Of a stretch of 9,123 nt of DNA, positions 1-6,070 are shown one piece after another. Origin of the DNA: Nitrospina sp. (GTDB lineage Bacteria; Nitrospinota; Nitrospinia; Nitrospinales; Nitrospinaceae). Position numbers and translations under genes: made by a program. The DNA lies in assembly GCA_004357435.1 (NCBI GenBank), contig SMVS01000160.1, positions 1 to 9,123 of the forward strand. Direction: 5' to 3'. The notes beneath the pieces are model-generated. The model was not told the origin of the DNA and did no database searches. It saw only the letters and a list, made by a program, of their open reading frames with translations. The first letter of the stretch is position 1; each line of letters begins with the position of its first letter.

Positions 1-1156
1 GGCCCGAGCCTGGAACCACCAGGGCTTCAATAATATTGTCTGCAACGCGCCTTCCCTTAATCACCCCGGCAGCGCTTCTCAGGTCTTCGATCCGGCTGTT
101 GGTGCACGATCCAATAAACACCCGATCAACCAGGATATCCTGCATCGGGGTTCCAGGTTTCAGCCCCATATAATCAAGCGCTTTTTTTGCTGCTTCCCGA
201 CGTTCGGGGGTGTTGAAGCTGCTAGGGTCAGGGACCTGCCCCGAAATGGAAACCACGTCTTCGGGAGTGGTGCCCCAAGTGACCTGTGGCTCCACCTCAT
301 TGGCATCAATGATGGTTTCCTTGTCAAAGCTTGCCCCGGCGTCGGTTCTGAGATTTTTCCAAAATGCAATCGCCTTGTCCCAATCCTCACCTTTTGGCGC
401 TCTGGGCCTCCCTTTTAGATAACGGATTATCTTGTCATCGGGGGCTATCAGTCCAGAGCGGGCCCCGGCCTCGATCGTCATGTTGCAAAGCGTCATCCGA
501 GCCTCGACCGACAGGGCTTCAATGACCGGGCCGGCGTATTCGATAACATGGCCGGTGCCGCCTTTGGTGCCGATAACCCCGATGATATGGAGGGCCAGGT
601 CTTTGGCGGTAATGCCGTTTGAAAACTCGCCCTCAACGGTGATCCGCATATTGGCTGGTTTTCTAAGAACCAGGGTCTGGGTGGCCAACACATGCTCGAC
701 CTCACTGGTGCCGATGCCGAATGCCCAGGCTCCTAGTGCCCCGTGGGTCGAGGTATGGCTGTCGCCGCAAACTATGGTCATGCCGGGTTGGGTCAAGCCT
801 TGTTCCGGGCTGATGATGTGAACGATCCCCTGGCGGATGTCATGCATAGAGAAAAATTCTATGCCATGGGCTTTGGTATTTTCCTCCAACAAGCTGATTT
901 GCAGGGCGCTTTCAGGGTCTTCAACCGGCTTGGCTCGATCGGTGGTCGGGACGTTATGATCCGGGACGGCCAGCGTAGCGCCCGGCCGCCGAACCTTTCG
1001 ATTGCTCTGAGCCAGGCTTTCGAAGGCCTGGGGGGAGGAAAGTTCATGTATTAAATGCAAGTCGATATAAATCAGGCTCGTTGCAGCATCCCTCTGGCCA
1101 ACAAAATGGTTGTCCCAAATCTTGTCAAAAAGGGTTTTTGGTTGAAGTTTGGCCAT
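1..1156 (-). CDS. leuC: 3-isopropylmalate dehydratase large subunit (LeuC), C-terminus beyond window edge
   Basis: LeuC is the large subunit of isopropylmalate isomerase, which interconverts 2- and 3-isopropylmalate in leucine biosynthesis. It needs the small subunit LeuD, which is not in the window. The minus-strand frame is open from ATG 1156-1154 to the edge, 385 codons of the usual ~470. It aligns along its length with E. coli LeuC: LIYIDLHLIHE near the start, DHNVPT, GMTIVCGDSHTSTHGA, FGIGTSEVEHVLATQT, MTLCNMTIEAGA and IGSCTNSRIEDLR. Cys351 in SCTNSR is the first [4Fe-4S] ligand; the other two (the CxxC pair) lie outside. The ATG gives the family's normal N-terminus, but no Shine-Dalgarno precedes it: an extended -10-like box ends 5 bases upstream, suggesting a leaderless mRNA. 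No frameshift or stop interrupts the frame. Confidence 0.97.
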   Translation of the reverse strand, partial: MAKLQPKTLFDKIWDNHFVGQRDAATSLIYIDLHLIHELSSPQAFESLAQSNRKVRRPGATLAVPDHNVPTTDRAKPVEDPESALQISLLEENTKAHGIEFFSMHDIRQGIVHIISPEQGLTQPGMTIVCGDSHTSTHGALGAWAFGIGTSEVEHVLATQTLVLRKPANMRITVEGEFSNGITAKDLALHIIGVIGTKGGTGHVIEYAGPVIEALSVEARMTLCNMTIEAGARSGLIAPDDKIIRYLKGRPRAPKGEDWDKAIAFWKNLRTDAGASFDKETIIDANEVEPQVTWGTTPEDVVSISGQVPDPSSFNTPERREAAKKALDYMGLKPGTPMQDILVDRVFIGSCTNSRIEDLRSAAGVIKGRRVADNIIEALVVPGSG

Positions 1157-1161
1157 AATTC

Positions 1162-1170
1162 AGAATAGCA
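1162..1170 (-). promoter_or_regulatory. possible extended -10 promoter of leuC (leaderless start)
   Basis: On the minus strand TGCTATTCT (1170 to 1162) matches the extended -10 form TGnTATnnT and ends five bases before the leuC ATG. Transcription would start at about the A of the ATG. A weak TTGTCG (1193-1188) is a poor -35 at a 20-base spacing. No ribosome binding site lies between box and ATG. The placement is seen in the sequence; promoter function is inference. Confidence 0.35.
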
Positions 1171-1505
1171 ATTTTTCATCAAAACCGCGACAAAAAACAA
1201 AATCTGGAAAAAAGAGAGGGATTTTTGAGAAATTAACCCCTCAAAATGGCACACGCTTGGTACAAATTTTCTCAGGTCTTCGCTAAAAACCACTACAACC
1301 GACAATAAACCAGATTTTTTAAGCCTTTGAATTTCTTATTGTACTTTGTAGTGTTGTGTTGTGGCTAAAAGTCTGCCTCCCACATAAAATCACAAGTTTT
1401 AATTATTTATTAGTAAGCAGGGATGGGGAAAAGTAAAATCGAACAATAGATTAGTTCTTGTTGAATGTGCTGTAATAACTCTATAAAAACCTCAAACGTT
1501 CAAAA

Positions 1506-1544
1506 GCTGTAGTAGCTCAGGTGGTAGAGCGCCACATTCGTAAT
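1506..1544 (+). pseudogene. 5' half of a tRNA-Thr(CGU) gene, truncated after the anticodon loop
   Basis: The 39 bases read as tRNA positions 1-39: acceptor strand GCTGTAG, TA, D-stem GCTC, loop AGGTGGTA, GAGC, G26, anticodon stem CCACA, loop TTCGTAA and T39. Anticodon CGT means tRNA-Thr(CGU), and the loop context ATTCGTAAT is typical of that isoacceptor. The expected GTGG completing the anticodon stem, the TTCGA-type T-loop and the acceptor 3' strand are absent; the next bases are TAAAAGGCTTG. It therefore cannot fold as a tRNA. Such fragments arise when elements integrate into or recombine at tRNA genes. I did not find the missing half elsewhere in the window. Confidence 0.75.
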
Positions 1545-1672
1545 TAAAAGGCTTGTCAAAATTTTCCAAATAATAACAACCCATTAGGCTTTCTTTAAGA
1601 GAATCTAATAACTGTCTAATAACTTTTTTTAAGAAAAAGAAACCACGGGGGACTTAAAATTCCTCGAACAGA

Positions 1673-1702
1673 AATGTCCGCTTTTAGCCACAAGCGGACA
1701 TT
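1673..1702. repeat. palindromic repeat, copy 1 (AAGCGGACATT hairpin)
   Basis: Perfect 11-base arms AATGTCCGCTT (1673-1683) and AAGCGGACATT (1692-1702) enclose an 8-base loop. The right 22 bases (1681-1702) recur at 2592-2613 with 20 of 22 identical, and a related hairpin is at 3605-3634. It lies 62 bases upstream of the DUF6090-type gene. From memory, hairpins with this GTCCGCTTT/AAAGCGGAC core are common between genes in proteobacteria; I could not check that here. Confidence 0.75.
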
Positions 1703-1718
1703 GGACAATTCACTGATT

Positions 1719-1746
1719 TTGCAATTCTCGCTCCGTCAGTTATGCT
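1719..1746 (+). promoter_or_regulatory. candidate promoter for the DUF6090-type gene
   Basis: TTGCAA (1719-1724) and TATGCT (1741-1746) are separated by 16 bases. Transcription would start near 1753, where the ribosome binding site AGGGGA (1753-1758) begins, giving a very short 5' leader before ATG 1765. Matches to consensus are partial. Confidence 0.35.
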
Positions 1747-1764
1747 GCCGTTAGGGGACATATC

Positions 1765-2514
1765 ATGATTTTAAGACGCATCGCAGATGGCATCCGCAAA
1801 CAAGATTGGTTTGTAGTCATGGTGGAAATCATGATCGTGGTCGTTGGTATTTTCATTGGTTTGCAGGTGGACGACTGGAACGACGCGCGGAAAGACCGGA
1901 TGCGCGAAGCCCTCTTTCTGGAACGCATCCATGACGAGCTTGCACTCGACATTGGCGAGATACAAGACAGCATTGGCTTCGCTATTGAACGGCGAGCGAT
2001 GGGTCAATTGTTGTTGAATGCTGTGGATGACCCCGAGCTGGTGCGCGCGGACCCAACCCGCTTCATCGTTGCTGTCGAGCGGGCCGGTTATACGCTTTTA
2101 CCCACGATCAACGATCACACCTTTGAGGAACTCAAGTCGGGCGGCGACCTGGCGATCATCAGGGATGCGGCGCTGCGTTCGGCACTGATTGGTTATTACA
2201 GCCTGATAGAGCGCCTGGACAGTTTGGACTTTTTTCGTGAATTTTTCCAGGCGGCCTATCTCGAGCAACAACTCGGTATCCTGACGCCAGAACAACATGG
2301 CAAGCTGGTCCCCTTGGACGAAACCGCTGAGTTTACCGAGGAGGAGGCGCTGGAAGCGCTGGAGCGTATGCGCGCCCGACCTGGTTTCATCGAACAGATA
2401 CCCCGGGGAACGAGCGGTCAACCGGCGCTCGGATATTTTAGATTGTGGCAAGCTACGGCTCAAGATTTGCGCGCCAGAATTAGCGCGGTGCTGGGGCGAA
2501 CAGCCGAACAATAA
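1765..2514 (+). CDS. DUF6090-type small membrane protein, function unknown
   Basis: This is a 249-residue protein with one N-terminal membrane segment at about residues 16-35, followed by QVDDWNDAR. The pattern of a basic start, a VVVGIFIGLQ-like segment and a DDWN turn is the hallmark of DUF6090-type proteins, which have no established function. The rest (about 40-249) is soluble and mostly helical, rich in Glu, Arg and Leu, with an EELKSGGDLAIIRD segment also typical of the family. The start ATG has a clear AGGGGA six bases upstream. The gene stands alone, between copies of a short palindromic repeat, and differs from its AT-rich surroundings in base composition, so it may have arrived as a cassette. 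The family assignment is by recognition of the N-terminus and is fairly firm; the function is unknown. Confidence 0.85.
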   Translation: MILRRIADGIRKQDWFVVMVEIMIVVVGIFIGLQVDDWNDARKDRMREALFLERIHDELALDIGEIQDSIGFAIERRAMGQLLLNAVDDPELVRADPTRFIVAVERAGYTLLPTINDHTFEELKSGGDLAIIRDAALRSALIGYYSLIERLDSLDFFREFFQAAYLEQQLGILTPEQHGKLVPLDETAEFTEEEALEALERMRARPGFIEQIPRGTSGQPALGYFRLWQATAQDLRARISAVLGRTAEQ

Positions 2515-2591
2515 TCACCCGACGGAGTTTAAGCACGCAGCTGAAACCGTACTGACTTGCATTGATGTTTGAGAAGCTCGAAAAGCATCTG

Positions 2592-2613
2592 CTTCTAGCC
2601 AAAAGCGGACATT
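2592..2613. repeat. palindromic repeat, decayed copy 2
   Basis: These 22 bases match 1681-1702 at 20 positions, in the same orientation, and end in AAGCGGACATT. The left arm of the hairpin is degraded, with CATCTGCTTC where TGTCCGCTT would be expected. Together with copy 1 it forms direct repeats about 911 bases apart around the DUF6090-type gene. The remaining bases between 2515 and 2757 show no convincing gene. Confidence 0.65.
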
Positions 2614-2732
2614 GAGACTATCCGTCAACCACTTCTAAGTTCACCATCGCCAAGAGCTCTGAATGAGTTCGCGATGCACTCACCGCCATGCAAGACGCAG
2701 GTATCTCTGACGACCTGGAACCCTATCAAGCT

Positions 2733-2750
2733 CCCATTTTTGCAAATGGG
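2733..2750 (-). terminator. hairpin just downstream of the dioxygenase gene
   Basis: CCCATTT (2733-2739) and AAATGGG (2744-2750) form a perfect 7-bp stem with a 4-base loop, 8 bases beyond the stop codon of the minus-strand gene. No T-run follows on the minus strand, so it is a weak terminator at best and may only protect the mRNA 3' end. Confidence 0.35.
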
Positions 2751-2757
2751 TCCACGT

Positions 2758-3549
2758 TCAGGCGTCGAACCAGCGCCCATCCGGATCGTCGGGATAGACA
2801 CCAAGATATGCACCGTGGGCCTGATATCCCATCAGCCTGCGTACATGTTCGGGATAACTGTCAGCAATCTCCCGGGGAACAGTCAGATACTGGTTTTCTT
2901 CCTGGCGCAACCAGCCAAGGCTGTATGTGTTGATGAGGCCTACACGGGGGTATTGGGATTTGTTGGCACCGCCGCCATGTATCGTCGAACCGAGATAGTA
3001 CAACACTGATCCTTTTGACATAACAGCTTGCACCACGTCTGCCTCTTCTACGTCGGATATTTTCTGCTGGCCTTTGTTTGCTGGCAGGATACGGGTCGCC
3101 CCATTTTCCAATGTGAAATCGTCGAACGCCCACATCACACCAATCTGAAATTCGACATTCGGAATTCGAATGGGGTAGAAATCATCGTCACGGTGCAAGA
3201 CTTGGTCTTTTTCACCGGGAAGAATTTCTATGGCGGTACAACTACCAATGCGATAACTCTCGCAATGGGGCCCCAATACCGCGTCTGCAATTTCCATCAC
3301 ACGCGGGTGTGCGATCAACTCAGCCGAAGCGCGGGATAGTCCCAAAACGCCACTCAATCGCAGCGTCTTATGTCCATTAAAGTCATTTTGAAATTTGTGG
3401 CCCTGATCGTCGAAATGATGCCGCAATTCACCAGAGACCTGGTCGACCAAAGTATCTTGCGTTTGATTGGCGACAATAACGCCGCCATCACGCCAGAGTG
3501 CCTCGACAATTTCGTCTGAATTTGAATTGTTGTCTAAAGTTTGAAGCAT
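2758..3549 (-). CDS. phytanoyl-CoA dioxygenase (PhyH) family Fe(II)/2-oxoglutarate oxygenase
   Basis: This is a non-haem iron oxygenase that should use 2-oxoglutarate and O2 to hydroxylate an organic substrate; the substrate cannot be read from the sequence. The double-stranded beta-helix motifs are all present (numbering from the ATG at 3549, 263 residues): the HxD motif in QVLHRDDDFYP gives H119 and D121, the distal histidine is H191 in GSTIHGGGANKS, and the 2-oxoglutarate-binding arginine is R202 in YPRVGLINTY. The length fits the family. A TTG at 3561 would add four residues, but GGGGG lies 5-6 bases before the ATG, so I chose the ATG. It stands alone and antisense to the preceding gene, between repeat copies, with no pathway partner in the window. 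Confidence 0.9.
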   Translation of the reverse strand: MLQTLDNNSNSDEIVEALWRDGGVIVANQTQDTLVDQVSGELRHHFDDQGHKFQNDFNGHKTLRLSGVLGLSRASAELIAHPRVMEIADAVLGPHCESYRIGSCTAIEILPGEKDQVLHRDDDFYPIRIPNVEFQIGVMWAFDDFTLENGATRILPANKGQQKISDVEEADVVQAVMSKGSVLYYLGSTIHGGGANKSQYPRVGLINTYSLGWLRQEENQYLTVPREIADSYPEHVRRLMGYQAHGAYLGVYPDDPDGRWFDA

Positions 3550-3604
3550 ATTGGCCCCCAAAGTGACAAGAAGACGTTAGCATCAAACCAACTAAAAAGT
3601 GAAT

Positions 3605-3634
3605 AGAGTCCGCTTTGGGTCAAAAGCGGACTCT
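3605..3634. repeat. palindromic repeat, copy 3 (AAAGCGGACTCT hairpin)
   Basis: Perfect 12-base arms AGAGTCCGCTTT (3605-3616) and AAAGCGGACTCT (3623-3634) enclose a 6-base loop, followed on the plus strand by TTTCGC. It shares the TCCGCTT/AAGCGGA core with copies 1 and 2 but differs in the outer bases and loop. It lies 56 bases upstream of the dioxygenase start codon. It could stop plus-strand transcription, but no plus-strand gene ends here. Confidence 0.65.
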
Positions 3635-3893
3635 TTTCGCTTCATGATTTCGGGAAAAATATTTCTTTGTTCCGCGATTTATATTCCTTGATACCTCGAA
3701 AAAATTCCCTGTTAATTTACCCAGGGAATTTAGGGGAAGAGACTAGTGTTTCTACGGGTTACAGATGGGCCAAATTCACAGACCGAGTCCAAAAACGCGA
3801 AAATTCCCTGTATTTTCCCTGTTTAACAGAGAAATCGCTCCAAATTTTGCCGGAGACGAGTTCGCCCAAGACTACACCCACCACCATTTTCCT
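3635..3893. repeat. non-coding block with AAATTCCCTG repeats (likely degenerate repeat element)
   Basis: The segment carries AAATTCCCTG at 3702-3711 and 3801-3810, a partial TTTTCCCTG at 3813-3821, and the inverted form CAGGGAATTT at 3722-3731, which makes a 10-bp stem with the first copy. A plus-strand frame crosses it and runs on antisense into the symporter gene; it shows no protein-family signal. From memory, closely similar text (CCCTGTT..., a TACAGATGGGCC-like stretch, a CGCGAAAATTCCCTG-like stretch) recurs in many alphaproteobacterial genomes as non-coding or relic sequence. This needs a nucleotide search. With copy 3 and the 45-bp element it fills 3550-3935, which has no gene. Confidence 0.5.
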
Positions 3894-3938
3894 AAAAGTT
3901 AAGCCCGCGAACGTCCCCTATAGGACGCCGTGGTCTTA
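3894..3938 (-). repeat. 45-bp hairpin element, copy A; supplies the symporter stop codon
   Basis: Identical at 41 of 45 bases to 5538-5582 and in the same orientation; most differences fall in the loop. It folds as CCCGC with a partner GTGG-type arm and CGTCC (3912-3916) with GGACG (3923-3927). Read on the minus strand it starts TAAGACC, and that TAA (3938-3936) is the stop codon of the symporter gene. Its minus-strand end, TTAACTTTT, resembles a weak terminator tail. Confidence 0.75.
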
Positions 3939-5291
3939 TCTCGGGAAAAATCTACCTAGGGTAAACAGGAGAGCGTTGCCGATGACACCGATGATTAAGC
4001 CATCGATCCCGAAGGGTGCGTCCAGAACGAAATTCCAGCCTACGACGCCGATGATCCCGCCCGTCATCCCCCAGTAAAATTGCGTTTTGGTAACCTTTCC
4101 ACCCAGGATAGCAACCACAAGCGGGACCACGATGATGGGGGCCCAAAAATTGTAGGAGTAAATTAGGATATCAAGAATACTCTTGATCTTTATCGCGAAA
4201 ACGATCGCCAGGATCCCGACCAAGATATTAATTATTTTTACCAGGCGAAAATTCTTCTCGTCATCGGTGTTCATCAGCGGTTTAATGACATCGTGTACGG
4301 CAGCCACCGACGCGCCGTTTAGAAACGAGTCGGCGGAGGACATGACGATCGAAATCACGCCCGCGATAACGATTCCTATGAGGCCGATCGGCAAGACTTC
4401 CTTTATCATGGTCGGCATTGCCAGATTGGCGTCGATCTCAGGAAAGAGGACCAAAGCCACCAAACCAATTGAACCGGTAACGAACAGGAAAGGGATCGAA
4501 AAAAGGCCGCTGAGCATGGTTCCTTTTCTCACTTCGTTCACGTCCTTGGCAATAAATAACCGCTGTACATAAGGCGGGACTAGCGCTTCGCCGATTACGA
4601 ATGTGAAAAACAATGACAAGAAGGCGAGGAGTGTGTAGGGGCCTAAAAAGGTTAAATGATCTACCGGGACGGCCTGAATGACCGCGCCAACGCCTCCGGC
4701 TTTCACCACTCCAAAAATAAGAACGAGCGGCAAGCCGACCATCAATACTATAAATTGTAATATGTCGGTATAGACAATCGCCCGCATCCCGCCGATGGTC
4801 GAATAAGCGATGACAATTCCCAGGCCGATGATAATGCCGTACATTTGATCGAGGCCCAGGAATATATTAAATATGTAGCCCATGGCCCCTACCTGGGCGC
4901 CGAGAATCCCACTGCAGAGAATGACGGAAAAAATTCCCGTAACCACCTTGGCGCCTTTGCCATAATGGTGGCCCATGATGTCGCCGACGGTGATGGGAGC
5001 ATCATAACGTTTGATTTGGGGAGCGATGAACTGGGCCACCAGAATTTCCTTCATGCTGAATCCCCACAAAGCGAAAATGTTGACGAGGCCAAATAGAAAA
5101 ACCTTTTCAGAATTGCCCATGGAGAAACCACCGCCAATAAAGGACGCGGACAGGGTTGCGAATATGACCAGATAGGAAAACGACCTGCCGGCGACTGAAA
5201 ATTCTTCAATGCTTTTTACATGTCTTCCAGCCCTGATGCCGATAATCAATACGGCAGCTAGATAGATTGTAATAATGGCAATATCTAGCAT
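3936..5291 (-). CDS. sodium:solute symporter family (SSS/SLC5) transporter
   Basis: An inner-membrane secondary transporter expected to take up an organic solute with Na+; the substrate is unknown. The 451 residues are almost wholly hydrophobic helices, in keeping with the family's usual 13 or so segments. Family signatures are GRSFSYLVIFATLSASFIGGG near residues 36-56, STIGGMRAIVYTDILQ, and VMSSADSFLNGAS, whose adjacent serines belong to the Na2 site region. ATG 5291 gives a normal N-terminus (MLDIAIITIYLAAVLIIG); a loose AAGAAAG lies 7 bases upstream. The protein ends at GRFFPR, where the stop is provided by a repeat element, so the original C-terminal tail may have been shortened. No regulator or catabolic partner is adjacent. 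Confidence 0.93.
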   Translation of the reverse strand: MLDIAIITIYLAAVLIIGIRAGRHVKSIEEFSVAGRSFSYLVIFATLSASFIGGGFSMGNSEKVFLFGLVNIFALWGFSMKEILVAQFIAPQIKRYDAPITVGDIMGHHYGKGAKVVTGIFSVILCSGILGAQVGAMGYIFNIFLGLDQMYGIIIGLGIVIAYSTIGGMRAIVYTDILQFIVLMVGLPLVLIFGVVKAGGVGAVIQAVPVDHLTFLGPYTLLAFLSLFFTFVIGEALVPPYVQRLFIAKDVNEVRKGTMLSGLFSIPFLFVTGSIGLVALVLFPEIDANLAMPTMIKEVLPIGLIGIVIAGVISIVMSSADSFLNGASVAAVHDVIKPLMNTDDEKNFRLVKIINILVGILAIVFAIKIKSILDILIYSYNFWAPIIVVPLVVAILGGKVTKTQFYWGMTGGIIGVVGWNFVLDAPFGIDGLIIGVIGNALLFTLGRFFPR

Positions 5292-5537
5292 AGGAGCTTT
5301 CTTGAGATTAATTTGGGATTTTTATTTTTTGAGATCGGATGATATTTGTTTCCTGACTTATTTCTGTGGCGCGGTTTCTAAAGCTTAGCAGATGTGTGCG
5401 GATATATTGCAATAAAAAAAGATATTTTTTAGAAAAAAACTAAAGAAATGAAGTCAGGGAAATAATTGGAAAAAAGGAAATTATAATTCAGTTTCTTGGT
5501 TCGTTAGATAAGCTAAATTGAGTTTTGTTTTGTTGCC

Positions 5538-5582
5538 AAAAGTTAAACCCGCGAACGTCCCGTAAAGGACGCCGTGGGCTTA
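5538..5582 (-). repeat. 45-bp hairpin element, copy B
   Basis: Second copy of the element at 3894-3938 (41/45 identical). TTAA/TTAA outer arms, CCCGC with GTGGG, and CGTCC (5556-5560) with GGACG (5567-5571) form an interrupted hairpin with a 6-base loop. It lies 45 bases beyond the stop of the Cys-rich gene, after that gene's terminator. Confidence 0.75.
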
Positions 5583-5618
5583 AAAAACAAAACCGTTTAT
5601 GAAATTCAAAAACGGTTT
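5582..5618 (-). terminator. rho-independent terminator of the Cys-rich gene
   Basis: Perfect 9-bp arms AAACCGTTT (5590-5598) and AAACGGTTT (5610-5618) with an 11-base loop. On the minus strand they are followed by TTGTTTTTTA. It starts 10 bases after the stop codon at 5630-5628. Confidence 0.75.
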
Positions 5619-5627
5619 AAAACTTAC

Positions 5628-5864
5628 TTAGATGCCACCGCCACAGGGGTTGCAGTCTTCTGCGGCACAAGGATTGCAGTCTTCAGCGGCACAAGGATTG
5701 CAGCCTTCGCAGCCTTTACAGCCTTTACAGCCTTCGCAACCTTTACAGCCCATAGCATAATTGCTCGGGCCGGCATCTTTGGCAACCGCGTCAGGAAGGG
5801 CGGCAACCGAAGCGGCACTGGCAAGGGCAGCAACGCTTAAGATTTTAATTGTTTTCTTCAACAT
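5628..5864 (-). CDS. small secreted cysteine-repeat protein, putative metal or thiol binder
   Basis: A 78-residue protein. Residues 1-28 look like a signal peptide (MLKKTIKIL, then an Ala-rich core ending DAVA), with cleavage likely after Ala28. The mature part holds 11 cysteines: a GCxGC ladder at 40, 43, 46, 49, 52, 55 and 58, then two tandem CNPCAAED units and a final CNPCGGG (63, 66, 71, 74). CxxC spacing of this kind suits binding of soft metals such as Cu, Zn or Fe-S, or post-translational modification; neither is shown. It recalls short Cys-rich periplasmic proteins including bufferin-like precursors, but no DUF692 or DUF2063 partner is present. The start is supported by AGGAG (5878-5874). 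The gene has its own terminator and is divergent from a TetR regulator. Confidence 0.82.
   Translation of the reverse strand: MLKKTIKILSVAALASAASVAALPDAVAKDAGPSNYAMGCKGCEGCKGCKGCEGCNPCAAEDCNPCAAEDCNPCGGGI
5641..5757 (-). repeat. tandem DNA repeats encoding the Cys ladder
   Basis: Two 24-base units encoding CNPCAAED (about 5651-5698) differ at one or two bases. Upstream, 9-base units coding GCK or GCE repeat through 5700-5757. The array is likely to change length by slippage, which would change the number of CxxC units. Confidence 0.65.
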
Positions 5865-5958
5865 TTGATTGTTCTCCTAAATATTTACAGAGCTATTTGT
5901 GACCCTCTCAGGTATCCTCCACCTTATAGTCGATTACCTACCTGATTAGTAGCCCCCT

Positions 5959-5985
5959 TGACAACAAACGCTTTGTCACGTTTGT
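5959..5985. promoter_or_regulatory. overlapping inverted repeats, candidate operator between the Cys-rich and tetR genes
   Basis: TGACAA (5959-5964) with TTGTCA (5973-5978), and ACAAACG (5964-5970) with CGTTTGT (5979-5985), are interleaved perfect inverted repeats with 8-base spacers. The inner form GACA...TGTC resembles the palindrome in the tetR promoter. It is 95 bases upstream of the Cys-rich start codon. Confidence 0.45.
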
Positions 5986-6070
5986 GTGAAAGAAAAAAAG
6001 TCACTAAATTTACAGTTTTCCACCGTTAAAAATGATGTTTATCCTTATGTCTCTTCCTCAAACATTGTAC

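Larger units (their letters stand above)
1157..1764. other. 608-base intergenic region with tRNA relic and repeats
   Basis: No gene is supported here; the frames that cross it are shadows. It is AT-rich next to leuC. Contents: the possible leuC promoter; a weak AT-rich hairpin, TTTTGAG (1223-1229) with CTCAAAA (1240-1246); a 13-base CTTTTAGCCACAA, inverted at 1359-1371 and direct at 1681-1693; a truncated tRNA-Thr (1506-1544); a tandem TCTAATAACT at 1604-1613 and 1615-1624; a hairpin repeat (1673-1702); and a promoter candidate for the next gene. I see no complete mobile element or RNA gene. Confidence 0.7.
5292..5627. other. 336-base AT-rich intergenic region
   Basis: No gene is supported. 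It must hold the symporter promoter, but I see no convincing -35/-10 pair. An imperfect long-range inverted repeat joins 5349-5365 (TTTCCTGACTTATTTCT) to 5444-5462 (its reverse complement apart from two single-base insertions). A short palindrome TATTGCAATA lies inside the loop. The right side holds the second 45-bp hairpin element and the terminator of the Cys-rich gene. Confidence 0.6.

Noticed and set aside
743..1054. Plus-strand frames antisense to leuC
   Set aside because: They are shadows of the well-conserved leuC coding frame.
1072..1305. Minus-strand 77-codon frame with SVVVV, considered as a branched-chain amino acid leader for leuC
   Set aside because: It starts at a TTG without a ribosome binding site, does not stop before leuC but overlaps it in another frame, and has no good terminator/antiterminator pair; only a weak GAGGG/CCCTC stem with a 17-base loop lies near 1218-1246.
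1640..1660. Possible third copy of the 45-bp element (CCACGGGGGACTTAAAA)
   Set aside because: Only a few scattered bases match one arm and the hairpin is absent.
2640..2757. Plus-strand text reading VRDALTAMQDAGISDDLEPY, considered as a gene relic
   Set aside because: It is short, has an in-frame stop just before it, runs into antisense dioxygenase sequence, and I recognise no family.
3550..3561. TTG start four codons upstream for the dioxygenase
   Set aside because: The ATG at 3549 has a G-rich ribosome binding site at good distance and the TTG does not.
3667..4077. 136-codon plus-strand reading frame
   Set aside because: It crosses the repeat block and runs antisense into the symporter gene; there is no family signal or ribosome binding site, and its first part is repeat sequence.
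5641..5757. Short tandem repeats considered as a CRISPR array
   Set aside because: The units are in frame within a coding gene, have no unique spacers and encode a Cys ladder.
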